A stretch of 64,000 nt of DNA from Cepaea nemoralis. Taxonomy: Eukaryota; Mollusca; Gastropoda; Stylommatophora; Helicidae. Location: positions 336,577-400,576 of the forward strand of contig JACEFZ010027947.1 of NCBI GenBank assembly GCA_014155875.1. The letters are read 5' to 3'. The notes below the pieces were generated by a model that did no database searches, was not told the origin of the DNA, and saw nothing but the letters and a program-made list of their open reading frames with translations. Positions 22,416 to 34,142 of the stretch are shown in pieces; position 1 is the stretch's first letter, and each line of letters begins with the position of its first letter. The position numbers and the translations under genes are program-made.

Positions 22416-22579
22416 CAGAACAAAGTATCCATTTAGAAACCCTATGAGCAGCTGCCTATTTTTACTAGTTGTGGATTCAGCTACGGCGTTGGTGCACTGT
22501 GTTGAGAATCTTATATGATCTCTGGCACTGTAGCACTTATGAAGGTACCTAAGTGTAGTGAAAGTCTTCCTCTAAACAC

Positions 22580-22735
22580 CTTATCTGTCATCTACTGTCT
22601 GTTGTACCTTGCGGTGCAGGACACTGTGGTCTTGAGCCTGAGGAATTAAGGCCGCCTGGCTAGTGCAGTTGCCGCAAACTGCAGGTTAGGGTTTTGATTT
22701 TTGCCCCAGACAGAAAAAAACACCCCTACACCTTA
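22580..22735 (+). repeat. SINE-like repeat S5 and shared block
   Basis: TGTTGTACCTTGCGGTGCAG is the S5 body motif also seen at about 25905 and 59640. The following block (GAGGAATTAAGGCCGCCTGG) is the reverse complement of 50905-51000. Confidence 0.65.
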
Positions 22736-23197
22736 CTCGAACCCGGGTCTACCGAAGGAGAGACAGGGATTTTAGCAACTCGGCCAACCGCTTCTCAACA
22801 CCGTATCAACCTTATTTCTAGGATGTCTCGTTCAACGAATTACGACATTTCTAGCCTCTGTGTGATCGTCTTATTATGGGAGGTGTCGTTCAACAAACTA
22901 CGACATTTCCAGTCTCTGTGTGATTGTCTTGTTATGTTGATTATGGAGTTCAGGACATCTAATTATTCTAAAACACATGATAGACAACAGGGGGAAACAA
23001 ATGTGCAACTTCAAACAACGACACTGCTTGAATCGGTTCCTGTGGATGGCAATGTAGCGTATAGTGTTGTTATGTTTGCTAGCAGTCTCCTAAGTAAATG
23101 TTCGAACCGATTTTTACTGGCCTTACTTCGGTTATCGTTTCTGTTGGCTGTATGTTCCATCTTTCATTTCACTAACTGTACTTGTGTGGACTTGTAA
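22694..23197 (+). other. Unassigned 167-codon open frame, probably not a gene
   Basis: An open frame whose start lies in SINE sequence. Its middle is a two-copy repeat of about 58 bp (22826-22940, GTTCAACxAAxTACGACATT). The last 40 codons are hydrophobic (LLALLRLSFLLAVCS). No family is recognised and no splice or promoter evidence is visible. I treat it as a chance frame. Confidence 0.2.
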
Positions 23198-23332
23198 TAC
23201 AGCATATATATAACTTATATATTATATATATATATAATTATATATATATAATATATATATATATTATATATATATGTGTGTGTGTGGTGTGTGTGTGTGG
23301 TCCGTGCGTTCGTGTGTGTGTGTGGTGTGTCT
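23196..23332. repeat. (TA)n then (GT)n microsatellite
   Basis: About 75 bp of imperfect TA is followed by GT with C and G interruptions. Confidence 0.96.
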
Positions 23333-23804
23333 TTTCGGTGGAACGATTTCCCTGCCAGTTATATCGATAATATAATGTATCTAGACGTTTAAGTGCTTCT
23401 TTAAAATGTCACTAGGATATAACACTGTTTAAGAAGATCAGTTAAGAAAACACACAAGAAGACTCGGAAACTAAGCGAAAATCATATCTTACAATGGTGA
23501 AGTATAAACGATGAATGTTATACACAGGAGCTTCCAGTCTGACAATTAAAATTCAGTTCTTGTTTCAGAAGTAGACATTTTAGGACAAACAAAATTGCTA
23601 AGATATTCGAAAGATAGGCACAGCAGATTCGATCGACGGCATCAAGTTGCTACAGAGTATGTTGCTACACTAGACACACAGTGCACTAGTATAGAGGCAA
23701 ATTAGCCATGTGTTTTACACTTCTGAAATGATCAGTTATCAACAGACCTTCATGGTGAAATTAGACATGAGTACCATTTCCCTACCAGCCCGTGGCAAAG
23801 GTAT
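23333..23804. other. No feature recognised
   Basis: Unassigned. Confidence 0.5.
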
Positions 23805-24032
23805 TACGGGTGCAGTTCGTAATCCTGCATATCGCGTTCGAAACACAGCTACTGGCGATTTGGCAGCAGACCGTCTTGCGTCGTTTTTTTTTTTAACGAA
23901 ATGATATAGGTGCCGGTCGTGCAGAAAGCAATGTCAGACTACTGAACGTAAACTTACCAAGAGATCACAAACATCACAACAAATGCTGGGATTGACTGCG
24001 ACGTTCGGTAAAGGATATGCAGCTAACTTTTG
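23805..24032 (+). repeat. SINE family S1, head variant b
   Basis: The head GCAGTTCGTAATCCTGCATA with TCGAAACACAGC (B-box-like) differs from the CTCCCTGGCCGAGG head of other S1 copies. The core GAAAGCAATGTCAGACTACT and tail GATTGACTGCGACGTTCGGT...GGATATGCAGC are S1. Same head as 42413-42700. Confidence 0.8.
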
Positions 24033-24384
24033 TTTTAAAAACAATTTCCCTACATTGAATTTCTCAAGATATAACAAATACAGTGGATTGGTACTTCTTG
24101 TCAGAACGGAAACCTATCAGCTAGCGCGTTGTGCCTACAGTCAAAGACGCCCAGACCACATAAAGTTGTAGACAGTAAATAACTGGCACCTTATACTCAA
24201 GCATTAAGAACCGTTTGCATAACTTCTACAAACAGATGAAAGTAAAGAATTTGAGAGTATACCTATTGCCACATCATACAGACGTGAGTCGTGGACCATT
24301 TCGCAATGACTACAGAAGAAACTCGGAGCTTTAGAGCTTACATGTTATAAAACATAAATAAATACATCTTATAATATCATGGAT

Positions 24385-24770
24385 CAAGGAGAAGACACAT
24401 ATTGACATTCTATAAACTCTGAACTTCGAAGACAACTGATTCATAAACGGCGTCATATCTCGGAAACTGAAATACTTTGACTATATTAAACATCGCAGTG
24501 GTTTAGGAAAGAGCCTGTATTGGAAGACATAGTTTCTGAAAACAAAGCCACGAAGGTGAACACGGGACATTAAAGACACCTTGGGCATGAAAATACACGA
24601 GGCAGGGTAATAAGCAAAGGACCGAAAGCAGTTCTGACGGGTCGGGATGAGTGCGACGTTCTGCAAGGACCTGCTATATAATGGTTATAATAATCACCAT
24701 ATACCCGATGCGCCTTAAGACACGGAGAAGGTCCTGTGCTTTTATTTAAATCCAGCAAGTACTGTGACAG
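24385..24770 (+). pseudogene. Possible non-LTR retrotransposon C-terminal remnant
   Basis: Plus frames read ISETEIL or KLKYFDYIKHRSGLGKSLYW, then TRDIKDTLGMKIHEAG and RKQF-RVGMSATFCKDLL. This resembles the GHIKRxxGLxKTxLxGxVxGxRxRGRxxKxW...RxxWRxLVA tail of RTE- or CR1-like elements. Stops and shifts are frequent, so the call is tentative. Confidence 0.45.
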
Positions 24771-25149
24771 CTATAGACGGCAATGGTTTCCTTGTCCTGC
24801 TACTGCTCCCGTCACATGGCATCGATTATCTGTCACTGCTGACTTGTGACGTCACCAGGATCCACTGAATGAACTGACATGTCTGACACATGCCTGACAG
24901 CAGACACACCGGCGAATGTCAGCGACCGAGACTAGGCCGGACGCTTGTGTAGGACATCAAGTACGACACAGAACGCTATGCCAACGGTCTTATCGCCATG
25001 TTACAGGAGGAATATTCCAGATTTACTTGCGTCTGTGTGGCACGCTCTTTAGGCCTGTTGAGATAAGATGTAATCTCTATAATACCGTACTGTGAGGCTT
25101 TTGTCTGAGTGTTGACAGCTTCTTCGTTATCATTGTAAATAAATTGTAT
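24771..25149. other. No feature recognised
   Basis: Unassigned. Confidence 0.5.
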
Positions 25150-25740
25150 CGACGATAATGATGAATTTGGTATCACCATTGCCACCGGTACTACCATTAT
25201 CTTCATTATAATCATCACCAGTATCACCGCCACTGCTACCATCATAGTCTTTATTATAATCATCACCATCAGTATCACCACCACAACGACGACGGCTATC
25301 AGTATCACCACCACAACGACGACGGCTATCAGTATCACCACCACAACGACGACGGCTATCAGTATCACCTCCACAATCACAACCATCACTACCACCATCA
25401 CCTTGATTATCATCATTAACACATTCGTCACTATCATTATCACCTGTATAACTATTAAAACCATCAGTATCTCAATCACAATCATCACCACCATCACCAC
25501 TAAAATTATCACAATCATTACCGCCACTATCATCACAATCACCACCTCCACTGTCATCATTCACCCCTGCCAGCATTATTATTATCATCACTACAATCAT
25601 GCACATCACCACTATCCTCAGTATCGCCACTATAAACAATCACGCCCTATCATCATTATCACCACTATCATTGTCCCTACTGTCACCACCACAACCACGA
25701 ACATCTACGTACCACTACTGTGATGATTGAGATGATGATC
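25150..25740. repeat. Imperfect (ATC/CAC)n tract with 30-bp repeats
   Basis: A long degenerate ATC/ACC triplet region. Inside it a 30-bp unit containing CACAACGACGACGGCTATC repeats about four times at 25272-25390. The hydrophobic 194-codon minus frame (Val/Ile/Met) is just this repeat translated. Confidence 0.93.
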
Positions 25741-25787
25741 ATCATCATTACCTATTACGTTAATTTTAGATTCACATTTTTATGTGG

Positions 25788-26255
25788 ATGGGCGAGTCTG
25801 TGGTGAAGTGGTTAAACCGTCCGCCTCGTGCTCGAAAGGTTGTGAGTTCGCTGTCGAACTCCGTCATTCGGTTATCATCTCTCTCATATCATCTAATCTT
25901 GTTCCTCTTGTACCTTGCGGTGTCGAAGTGAAGGGTTAACGGCGGGAGAATGCCCGTTTATGGGCTTCATGTATGGAGATTCCCATGGACTCTGTTCATC
26001 GTTTACGTGGTGCCATTCGGTTCAACGGTGCAATTTGTTTCAGAGACCCCTGTGGATCATGGCCGGAGCTACAGAGTGTGTGCTCTCGGTGACGCTGTCA
26101 GCAGGCAGTTAGTTGCTCTTGCAGAGAGACACTGGGCTAGACGGGAAAACACTAGGTGCAATGAAGTCGATCCCTCTGCCCTTTTTAGCTTCAGCGAAGT
26201 GTCTTCCTTGGCGTTTGACGCTTCTACAACAATATATGTAATGAACTTACATTGC
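25788..26255 (+). repeat. tRNA-derived SINE, family S5
   Basis: The head GTGGTGAAGTGGTTAAACCG is A-box-like, with GTGAGTTCGCTGTCGAAC at B-box distance. The body has CTTGTACCTTGCGGTGTCGA, shared with 22600 and 59640. This is the longest copy; its 3' edge near 26255 is inferred. Confidence 0.65.
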
Positions 26256-26476
26256 TATGAATGAAACAGCTCCATTCGATGATTTTAACGAATTTGAATA
26301 AACAATGGAGCCCAGAATGCGGGAACCGAGAGTGAGGATCTGTACAGCCTTGAAAGAACATCACATCTAATGAATACATTATAAAAGCCACACTAACCGA
26401 TACACTTAGCCACTGTACGCTTATGGACTTTTAATGGCGGAGATCGGAGCACCTATGGATGTGCCCGGGTGGTAAC
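26256..26476. other. No feature recognised
   Basis: Unassigned sequence leading to the tandem duplication. Confidence 0.5.
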
Positions 26477-26639
26477 AAGAAAAGTTCTACAGATATCCGA
26501 TGGATAGGCAGCTGCTACACGAGTGGATGCAAGTTATACCGCTGGTGGGAGGAGGCGACGATTCACAGTTAAGGTTCAGCAGACACAAGTGGGAGCAGGT
26601 GGTAATGGAGCTGAATTGATAGGACATAGATGTTAATAT

Positions 26640-26910
26640 CTTTCCATGTTCTATTTTTCGTTAGCTTTGAACTTAAGAGTGGTCAAGATACGCGACTGCC
26701 TAGCGCACTGGATTGATTTTGCGTGTGAATTAGCTTCTCTTATCACCAGTGTCCCCCGCCATCATGCTAACTTACTCCGACTCCAAAGGTAGTTGTAATT
26801 TACGTCCCCAAGTCAAGGACGAGAAGTCAACATTTAGTCCAACTGACCGGTGTAGGGGTTGAACCCGCTACTCGGCTGCAGCACACCAGATGTTTAAAAG
26901 AATTTTCACA
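26640..26910 (-). repeat. SINE family S2 (in duplication copy 1)
   Basis: Minus-strand S2 with GGGTTCAACCCCTACACC and CAGTTGGACTAAATGTTGAC; counterpart of 31120-31375. Confidence 0.85.
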
Positions 26911-27389
26911 TTTGATATGCAACATGCATTTCACTCATAAAAGTAAATGAAAGAAATTTCATATTAAAAGCCGCGCTAGACAATATAAAAAGACGACATA
27001 CTGTCGTTATTGAAAGAGGGGTGGGGGGGGGGGGGGTGGGGGGGGGTTAACCATAGTATGCCTGTAGCTGTCAGTGTTGATATTGCCTATTGCGTCCTTT
27101 AATCTTATTTCTTTCCTCTACTTCAGTGAAGTGCTGATCAGTGCTTGCAGATGTATTTCAGAGCTAAATCAACTATACACCCTACCACGTAGACTAGCCT
27201 CACATGTCACTGTACATTAACACACCCCTGCCTCGCCCTGTAAATTGGTCTTTCTGACGTATATCATGTATAGTTTATACATTCATAGTTTTTCACTAGG
27301 ATCTCAACCGACCCTCTTTGTTACATGCTATGTCTTTGTCTGGCTCGCTTTCTCCCTCATTCTTTGTTTCGTCGTCGACGCCATATCTG

Positions 27390-28050
27390 TTTCTTAATCC
27401 CAGGTGACTCCTCTAATAATACTGTTATCTACCTCATAACCCCGAGAAATCTCTTGGAATGTTGTCCTATTGTTTAAGGCATTAATTATGTCTGTCCCAA
27501 CCAGAGAGGGAGAGCCTAATTTGTGTGTTGCCATTCCTTTATCTTTCTCCTCGCAGTCTGCAGTCCAGACATATTTCAAGCTTGATGGTGATTACCGTGA
27601 TTGGTAGAAGCGTCTCGCTCTATTGTCTCACGCGGCAATAAACCAAGTGTTTTATATGGATAGTTATAGATACCGAAGTGCCATACGAAACAACATGCTT
27701 GACCTACGAAACAGACGGGCACGTCGTGGAGGGAAATAGGAACTGCAGGAATGGCGTGTTCCTGGAGCCGAAGACGATAACCGCGTTGGTTACAGATGTC
27801 ACGTTTCATCTGACTGGAAAAACAGGATGTATGTCTCAATTATTGAGATAAAGTCATCCGTTAGAGGCCGTGATAACTTGACGCCAAGGGAAGGGAAAAA
27901 ACACCGTTGTGACTTGCCTGGCTTCGGCTCTGCTATATCTCACAATAGCTCTAGTCACGTGACGTCTTTGACAAATGGCCGATATCTACTTACACGTCTT
28001 GTACTATCACGCCTGTTTGCCGTCTGTTGACTTGTTGTCTGTTGTTATGT
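27390..28050. other. Unassigned segment, nearly identical in both duplication copies
   Basis: The minus strand has two open frames (61 codons ending at 27394 and 87 codons ending at 27576). The 61-codon frame is identical in sequence in copy 2 at 31863-32048. I recognise no family. Conservation between the copies reflects recent duplication, not selection. It may be part of the LINE whose C-terminus follows at 28266. Confidence 0.4.
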
Positions 28051-28265
28051 GTTGTCTGCACGGTTCCTTGGAGAATACTAGATACTCGCAGCAGGATTTC
28101 TGACTGCTGTTGTGCACGGCTGGGTTGCTTTCTAACTTTAACGTACTGGCTGTTGTTGGTTGATCTATCCCGCTGTCGTGTGCTTGTGCTTGTACAGCCC
28201 TGGACATACTTCACATGATAGACCACAGATTAACTCATTCTCTACCAAGTTACATCATTCATGAA

Positions 28266-28571
28266 CAGGCTGATAGGCTGGCAGGGAATGCACCTCTTGT
28301 TGGTAGATCACCTATGGACAAGGGAGAGGTGGTCGTGCGCCTGTAGGACCAGGTGGAGGAGGAACAGATTGAGAACCCGTATGTGAAGAGAATGATATTG
28401 CGGGGGATCGGCAGAGGTTCTGGAAGAATCTCAAAACTGAGAGGGAAGACCAGGAGAACTTTCCGTCAGATAGTGGTGGGAACGATTAGTAGTATGACTC
28501 TTCGCTGGCTGTTGAACGAGGGGACGGAGCACGTATGGGAATGTCCTAAGTGCACTTATGTCGGTTCTTAG
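28266..28571 (+). pseudogene. I-type retrotransposon, RNase H end and CxxC tail (copy 1)
   Basis: The frame reads QADRLAGNAPLVGRSPMD (end of RNase H), one TAG at 28350, then VEEEQIENPYVKRM, GRGSGRISKLRGKTRRTF, GTISSMTLRWLLNEGTEHVW and ECPKCTYVGS, stop. CTCAACTCAACTC follows as a short repeat tail. The RNase H end plus terminal WECPxC motif is that of LINEs with RNase H and matches the fragment at 11582-11823. The TAG is also present in copy 2 (32814), so it predates the duplication. 5'-truncated and dead. Confidence 0.75.
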
Positions 28572-28637
28572 CTCAACTCAACTCATGTAAATGCCATTAA
28601 AAATACAATGTTGCATGTGCTTTTAGGACGTTGTGAT

Positions 28638-28974
28638 GGGACGCAGAGGTGTTTCCAAGGCACCAGGGCCAGGTTATATACTGACCAAGACCTATTGACG
28701 CGTCCTCGTCGAGCGTCCTGGGCAACAGGTCACTTCGGGGTCCTGGCTAAAGTCAGTAGGATCGCCGATTCCTCCGAAGTCGGAGAGTGTCTGCCTGTAC
28801 GGCGAGGAACCACCAGTCTGCACACCAATAAGCCAGACATGGGACAACGGATACTCACGCAAAACTCAGGTCCTGTATGACATCACACTGATGTTGGACA
28901 CCAGGATGTCTTCATCCGACATACAGGACTTCACGTTGGAGCTCAAGCCAACGAACACAAGCAAGCAAGCAAGC
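28638..28974 (+). mobile_element. Retroposon family N4, (CAAG)n-tailed insertion with target-site duplication
   Basis: A 337-bp block is present in copy 1 only. It is flanked by AGGACGTTGTGAT at 28625-28637 and again at 28975-28987 (13-bp target-site duplication). The empty site in copy 2 lies near 33089-33102. The 3' end is (CAAG)n, on +. It lies inside the S1-type SINE. No domain is recognised; a 5'-truncated LINE 3' end is possible (ends with codable DIQDFTLELKPTNT). Confidence 0.88.
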
Positions 28975-29130
28975 AGGACGTTGTGATCAACCCCAGCTTA
29001 ATCATCTGGGTAATTTTACGTTCAGTAGTTTGCCTTTGGTTTCTGAAAGAGAGGTCAACGTTTAAATCCACCTTAATGCTGGAGTAGGGGTTGAACCGCC
29101 TACCACGCCATCAGCGCACCGGTAGATTTG
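28975..29130 (-). repeat. SINE with S2-like head and S1 tail (copy 1)
   Basis: Read on -: GGCGGTTCAACCCCTACTCC (S2-type B-box region), then AAAGGCAAACTACTGAACGT (S1 core), then GGGGTTGATCACAACGTCCT (S1 tail). The N4 element inserted into its tail. Counterpart at 33088-33250 in copy 2. Confidence 0.75.
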
Positions 29131-29539
29131 CAATTATAAGCCTTATAAGCACATTCACAAGTATGTTTGGTGCTTGTAGAAGAAAGAGGTAGAGATCTGA
29201 GGACACACTAGACAAAATTAACATCGAAACCTATAATTACCATGCCGGGATTCGAACCTGCCACCTCCAAATGACGACAGTGCCTCGCTGCAGGAATAAG
29301 TGTACTCGGACACATGACCGACAAGACACATGGCGATTAGAAGTGCCACTTTTGAAATACGGTTGACTGCATTGTTCGATCCCATCAACCCCACAACACA
29401 TTTTCATATATTTACGGTATAACGTGAGTAAAGTAAAGGACCCGTTTTCACGCTATGAGGCTTGTTGGGTATATGGTGCTAACCTCACATGTTTAGACCA
29501 TTCGGCACTCGATGTGTACTGTGCTCAGTATGGCACCGA

Positions 29540-29700
29540 CCGCCTTTATTTTCCAGGTAAATTCATGGTACTCATATTAGATTGTGTTGACCTGGGAGCC
29601 CAGGCCAGTGAAACGGATTCCACCCCGAGGGGATCCGAACACATGATCACGGAGTAAACAGGCAGGCGTGATAGCCAGTGCGCTACCGCGTTTCTCTTGT
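29540..29700 (-). repeat. SINE family S3 (copy 1)
   Basis: Minus-strand head GCGGTAGCGCACTGGCTATC, B-box-like TGTTCGGATCCCC, body TGGCCTGGGCTCCCAGGTC. Counterpart at 33760-33925; + strand relative at 35708. Confidence 0.75.
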
Positions 29701-29785
29701 AATGCAAATGTTTCTGTTGATCGCGTTCTCGATTGTGAACATTTCTGTGTGTTGCTTTGAAAATGTCAGTTCATTTAAATCTGTA

Positions 29786-29788
<3 letters not shown>

Positions 29789-29840
<52 letters not shown>
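29789..29840. repeat. (CTGT)n microsatellite (copy 1)
   Basis: About 13 CTGT units. The copy-2 counterpart is at 34024-34073. Confidence 0.97.
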
Positions 29841-30720
29841 TACTCTTTAACATACACTCACACACACTTATTCAAACACACTGGCTGCCCTCTCAAATTA
29901 ATTATTCTCTTGACTGTCTGTGTTCAGATTCAACAAGAAAGTGACTATTAAACAAAAACTTACTTCATTAAATTTCTGTCTTTGTTATTTTCACTCCTGA
30001 TTTTAAGTTTCACCTTATGTGTTTTTATTGACCGAGAACATCTAGTTTGAAAACCTCTAGCTAGCAAGCATTGTGGCATGCTCTCCCCAGTTAGTTATGT
30101 TGTGTGTCCCCCCACCATTCATTATTTCTATTCAGCGCAAAAAATCACAGGATTAATTCATCACAAGTCTCCAGGTCGACCGATGTCCGTGACGTGTAGC
30201 TATTGTCGTCTGGAGCCCTGATGTCAGTAGCAGAATTTCCCGCCAAGTCCATGAAAATGTAACTCTGGCCGCCATGTTAGCATCGTGTCACCGCAGAAAT
30301 GGATGGTGGGATTTGGGGAAAGAGGAAGAGAAATGGCGCTGGAGGGGGCCCACGTTGATTGGTTGATACGTTCACATCCGGGACAGGCATCGATCACTCT
30401 CACAGTCTGAAGTCTCCAAGTTTCCAGTCGCAGACGTGAATTTTTGTCTACGCAACCGCGGTACAAGTTTGTCGTTTATATGCTTCCAGACAGTCGAGAA
30501 TCAGCATTTATTTGACAGATGAATAACTTCCAGGCAATAAGTTGCACATAAATTGTTCTTTTAGTTTTAGAATATCAAATATTTACTTCCACAATATTCT
30601 AACGTTGCATTGTTGCAAAATGAAACGAAACGATAACGGCAAAACAAAGAGCAGTATAGTAGAACGTGCTGCAGAGATACGAAGTTGTTGAGATTTCATA
30701 TATACCACGCTGCAATGATA
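29841..30720. other. No gene recognised, duplicated segment
   Basis: Present in both tandem copies (34145-35000 in copy 2). No coding domain or boxes recognised. Confidence 0.5.
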
Positions 30721-31119
30721 GAAGAGTGTATACTAAACTGGTCTCTTGGTACAGCAGTTCGGACCTACTCCATTGGTTAATGAGTATTGGTTTCTGTACA
30801 CCTTTGGGGTGGACCTTGCCATCGTCCAGATGAGTACCAGAGAGTTTTGTAACATGGAAAGGCAACAAGGGAACTTATCACTCACCTTATTTCGCTATAT
30901 ATCAGAACTATAACTTCACACCATGTAGCTATGTCTGTAGGTTTGGGTTACCCCAAAGAAAGTTACAGATATCCGATGGATAGGCATGTACACGAGTGAT
31001 GCAATTACGCTGGTGGGAGGAGGCGACGATTCACAGTTAAGGTTCAGCAGACACAAGTGGGAGCAGGTGGTAATGGAGCTGAATTGATAGGACATTGATG
31101 TTAATATCTTTCCATGTTC

Positions 31120-31375
31120 TATTGTTCGTTAGCTTTGAACTTAAGAGTGGTCAAGATACGCGACTGCTAGCGCACTGGATTGATTTGTACGTGTGAATTA
31201 GCTTTCTCTATACCAGTGTACCCCGCCATCATGCGAACTTACTCCGACACCAATGGTAGTTGTAATTTATGTCTCCAAGTCAAGGACGCGAAGTCAACAT
31301 TTTAGTCCAACTGACCGGTGTAGGGGTTGAACCCGGTACCTCGGCTGCAGCACACCGGATGTTTAAACAATTTTT
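31120..31375 (-). repeat. SINE family S2 (in duplication copy 2)
   Basis: Counterpart of 26640-26910, with a few substitutions. A poly-G tract follows at 31495-31516. Confidence 0.85.
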
Positions 31376-32729
31376 CACATTTGATATCAACATGCATTTA
31401 AATCATAAAAGTAAATGAAAGAAATTTCATTTTAAAAAGCCGCGCTAGACAATAAAAAAAAGGCGACGCACTGTCTTTAAATTGAAAGAGGGGTGGGGGG
31501 GGGGGGGGGGGGGGGGTCTAACCATAGTATGCCTGTAGCTGTCAGTGTTGATATCGCCTAGTGCGTCCTTTAATCTTATTTCTTTCCTCTACTTCAGGGG
31601 AGTGCTGATCAGTGCTTGCAAATGTATTTCAGAGCAAAATCAACTATACACCCTACCACGTAGACTAGCCTCACATGTCACTGTACATTAACACACCCCT
31701 GCCTCGCCCTGTAAATTGGTCTGTATGACGTATATCATGTATAGTTTACACATTCATTGTTTCTCACTAGGATCTCAACCGACCCTCTTGTTACATGCTA
31801 TGTCTTTGTCTGGCTCGCTTTCTCCTCATTCTTTGTTTCGTCGTCGACGCCATATCTGTTTCTTAATCCCAGGTGACTCCTCTAATAATACTGTTATCTA
31901 CCTCATAACCCCGAGAAATCTCTTGGAATGTTGTCCTATTGTTTAAGGCATTAATTATGTCTGTCCCAACCAGAGAGGGAGAGCCTAATTTGTGTGTTGC
32001 CATTCCTTTATCTTTCTCCTCGCAGTCTGCAGTCCAGACATATTTCAAGCTTGATGGTGATTACCGTGATTGGTAGAAGCGTCTCCCCTCTATTGTCTCA
32101 CGCGGCAATAAACCAAGTGTTTTATATGGATAGTTATAGATACCGAAGTGCCATACGAAACAACATGCTTGACCTACGAAAAAGACGGGCACGTCGTGGA
32201 GGGAAATAGGAACTGCAGGAATGGCGTGTTCCTGGAGCCGAAGACGATAACGGCGTTGGTTACAGATGTCACGTTTCATCTGACTGGAAAAACAGGATGT
32301 ATGTCTCAATTATTGAGATAAAGTCATCCGTTAGAGGCCGTGATAACTTGACGCCAAGGGAAGGGAAAAAACACCGTTGTGACTTGCCTGGCTTCGGCTC
32401 TGCTATATCTCACAATAGCTCTAGTCACGTGACGTCTTTGACAAATGGCCGATATCTACTTACACGTCTTGTACTATCACGCCTGTTTGCCGTCTGTTGA
32501 CTTGTTGTCTGTTGTTATGTGTTGTCTGCACGGTTCCTTGGAGAATACTAGATACTCGCAGCAGGATTTCTGACTGCTGTTGTGCACGGCTGGGTTGCTT
32601 TCTAACTTTAACGTACTGGCTGTTGTTTGTTGATCCATCCCGCTGTCGTGTGCTTGTACAGCCCTGGACATACTTCACATGATAGACCACAGATTAACTC
32701 ATTCTCTACCAAGTTACATCATTCCAAAA

Positions 32730-33035
32730 CAGGCTGATAGGCTGGCAGGGAATGCACCTCTTGTTGGTAGATCACCTATGGACAAGGGAGAGGTGGCCGT
32801 GCGCCTGTAGGACCAGGTGGCGGAGGAACAGATTGAGAACCCGTATGTGGAAAGAATAATATTGCGGGGGGTCGGCAGAGGTTCTGGAAGAATCTCAAAA
32901 CTGAGAGGGAAGACCAGGAGAACTTTCCGTCAGATAGTGGTGGGAACGATTAGTAGTATGACTCTTCGCTGGCTGTTGAACGAGGGGACGGAGCACGTAT
33001 GGGAATGTCCTAAGTGCACTTATGTCGGTTCTTAG
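32730..33035 (+). pseudogene. I-type retrotransposon, RNase H end and CxxC tail (copy 2)
   Basis: Same frame, same in-frame TAG and same WECPKCTYVGS end as 28266-28571. Only a few codons differ (AEEQ for EEEQ, VERI for VKRM, RGVG for RGIG). Confidence 0.75.
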
Positions 33036-33087
33036 CTCAACTCAACTCATGTAAATGCCATTAAAAATACAATGTTGCATGTGCTTT

Positions 33088-33250
33088 TAGGACGTTTGTG
33101 ATCCAAACCCCAGCTTAATACTGACCAACTTTACCCTTCAGTAGGGTTTTGCCTATTGGGTTTCTGAAAGAGAGGTCAACGATTTTAATCCAACTTAATG
33201 CTGTGTACGGCGTTGAACCGCCTACCACCAATGCCAGCGCAACGGTTAGA
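33088..33250 (-). repeat. SINE with S2-like head and S1 tail (copy 2), empty site of N4
   Basis: Counterpart of 28975-29130 without the N4 insertion. The sequence is noisier than in copy 1. Confidence 0.65.
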
Positions 33251-33740
33251 TAAATCAGCCTTATAAGCACATTTCACCCAAGTTTTTGTTTGTTGGGGTC
33301 AAGAAGTACACAAAAAAGAAGCAGGGGATTGGGATAAAACTAGCTTAAACATCGGGGAAACGTTATATTTACCGGTTTTCCGGGAGTTTAACTTTTCCAC
33401 CTCGAAATGACCCCCACCCGTGCCTCGCGCAGGTAATTTGCAATTATAACCACAAGACACCAAGATGATTAGGTGCCCCTTTTAGAAAAAGGTGAGACTG
33501 GGCCCCTAGTTCAAATCACCCTCAAACCCACAAACACCATTCCCCCCATACCAATTTTTCGGTCCTAGCTGAGGTAAAGGAAAGGATCCCAAATTCCCCG
33601 TTAGAAAGGCCCCTTTTGGGTTATGGTTGCTAACCCCCCAAAAATTTTAGACCATTTCGGCATCGTGAGTATAGGTAAAGGACCCACCGCCCTTTTTTTT
33701 AGGTAAAAATGGTACTAACTCACAGTTTTTGACCTTTGGC
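33251..33740. other. Poorly matching stretch, likely low-quality consensus
   Basis: It aligns in order to 29140-29540 but with very many small indels and inflated A, C and T runs, while both flanks align cleanly. See finding. Confidence 0.65.
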
Positions 33741-33759
33741 ACTCGATGTGTACTGTGCT

Positions 33760-33925
33760 CAATATGGCACCGACCGCCTTTATTTTCCAGGTAAATTCAT
33801 GGTACTCATATTAGAGTTTGTTGACCTGGGAACCCATGCCAGTGAAACGGATTCCACCCCGAGGGGATCCGAACACATGATCACGGAGTAAACAGGCAGG
33901 CGTGATAGCCAGTGCGCTACCGCGT
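33760..33925 (-). repeat. SINE family S3 (copy 2)
   Basis: Counterpart of 29540-29700 with few differences. Confidence 0.75.
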
Positions 33926-34023
33926 TTCACTTGTAATGTTTCTGTTGATCGCGTTCTCGATTGTGAACATATCTTGGTGTTGCTTTAAAAATGTCAGTTC
34001 ATTTAAATCTTTCATATTTGTTA

Positions 34024-34024
34024 A

Positions 34025-34056
<32 letters not shown>

Positions 34057-34087
34057 GGTCTGTCTGTCTGTTACTCTTTCGCGCGCG

Positions 34088-34142
<55 letters not shown>

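Larger units (their letters stand above)
26477..30933 (+). repeat. Tandem duplication of about 4.45 kb, copy 1
   Basis: Sequence from the AAGTTCTACAGATATCCGAT block to TATAACTTCACACCATGTAG recurs in order and orientation at 30953-35404. Features shared by both copies: an S2 SINE, a poly-G tract (27018-27047), unassigned minus frames, the C-terminal LINE fragment, an S1/S2 chimera, an S3 SINE and (CTGT)n. Between roughly 27390 and 28620 the copies are almost identical. Copy 1 alone carries the 337-bp N4 insertion at 28638. Confidence 0.96.

Noticed and set aside
24976..25560. 194-codon Val/Ile/Met-rich minus frame resembling a membrane protein
   Set aside because: It is the degenerate ATC/CAC repeat read as codons; its hydrophobicity is a by-product of GAT/GTG/ATA triplets.
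25788..25875. Functional tRNA genes at tRNA-like A/B-box stretches (also 14482, 22310, 35708, 50838, 52735, 57012)
   Set aside because: Acceptor stems do not pair by eye, anticodon arms are unclear, and the same sequences recur with SINE bodies attached. They are SINE heads.
28608..28880. 90-codon frame with a plausible-looking composition
   Set aside because: It begins outside and ends inside the N4 retroposon insertion, so it was created by the insertion.
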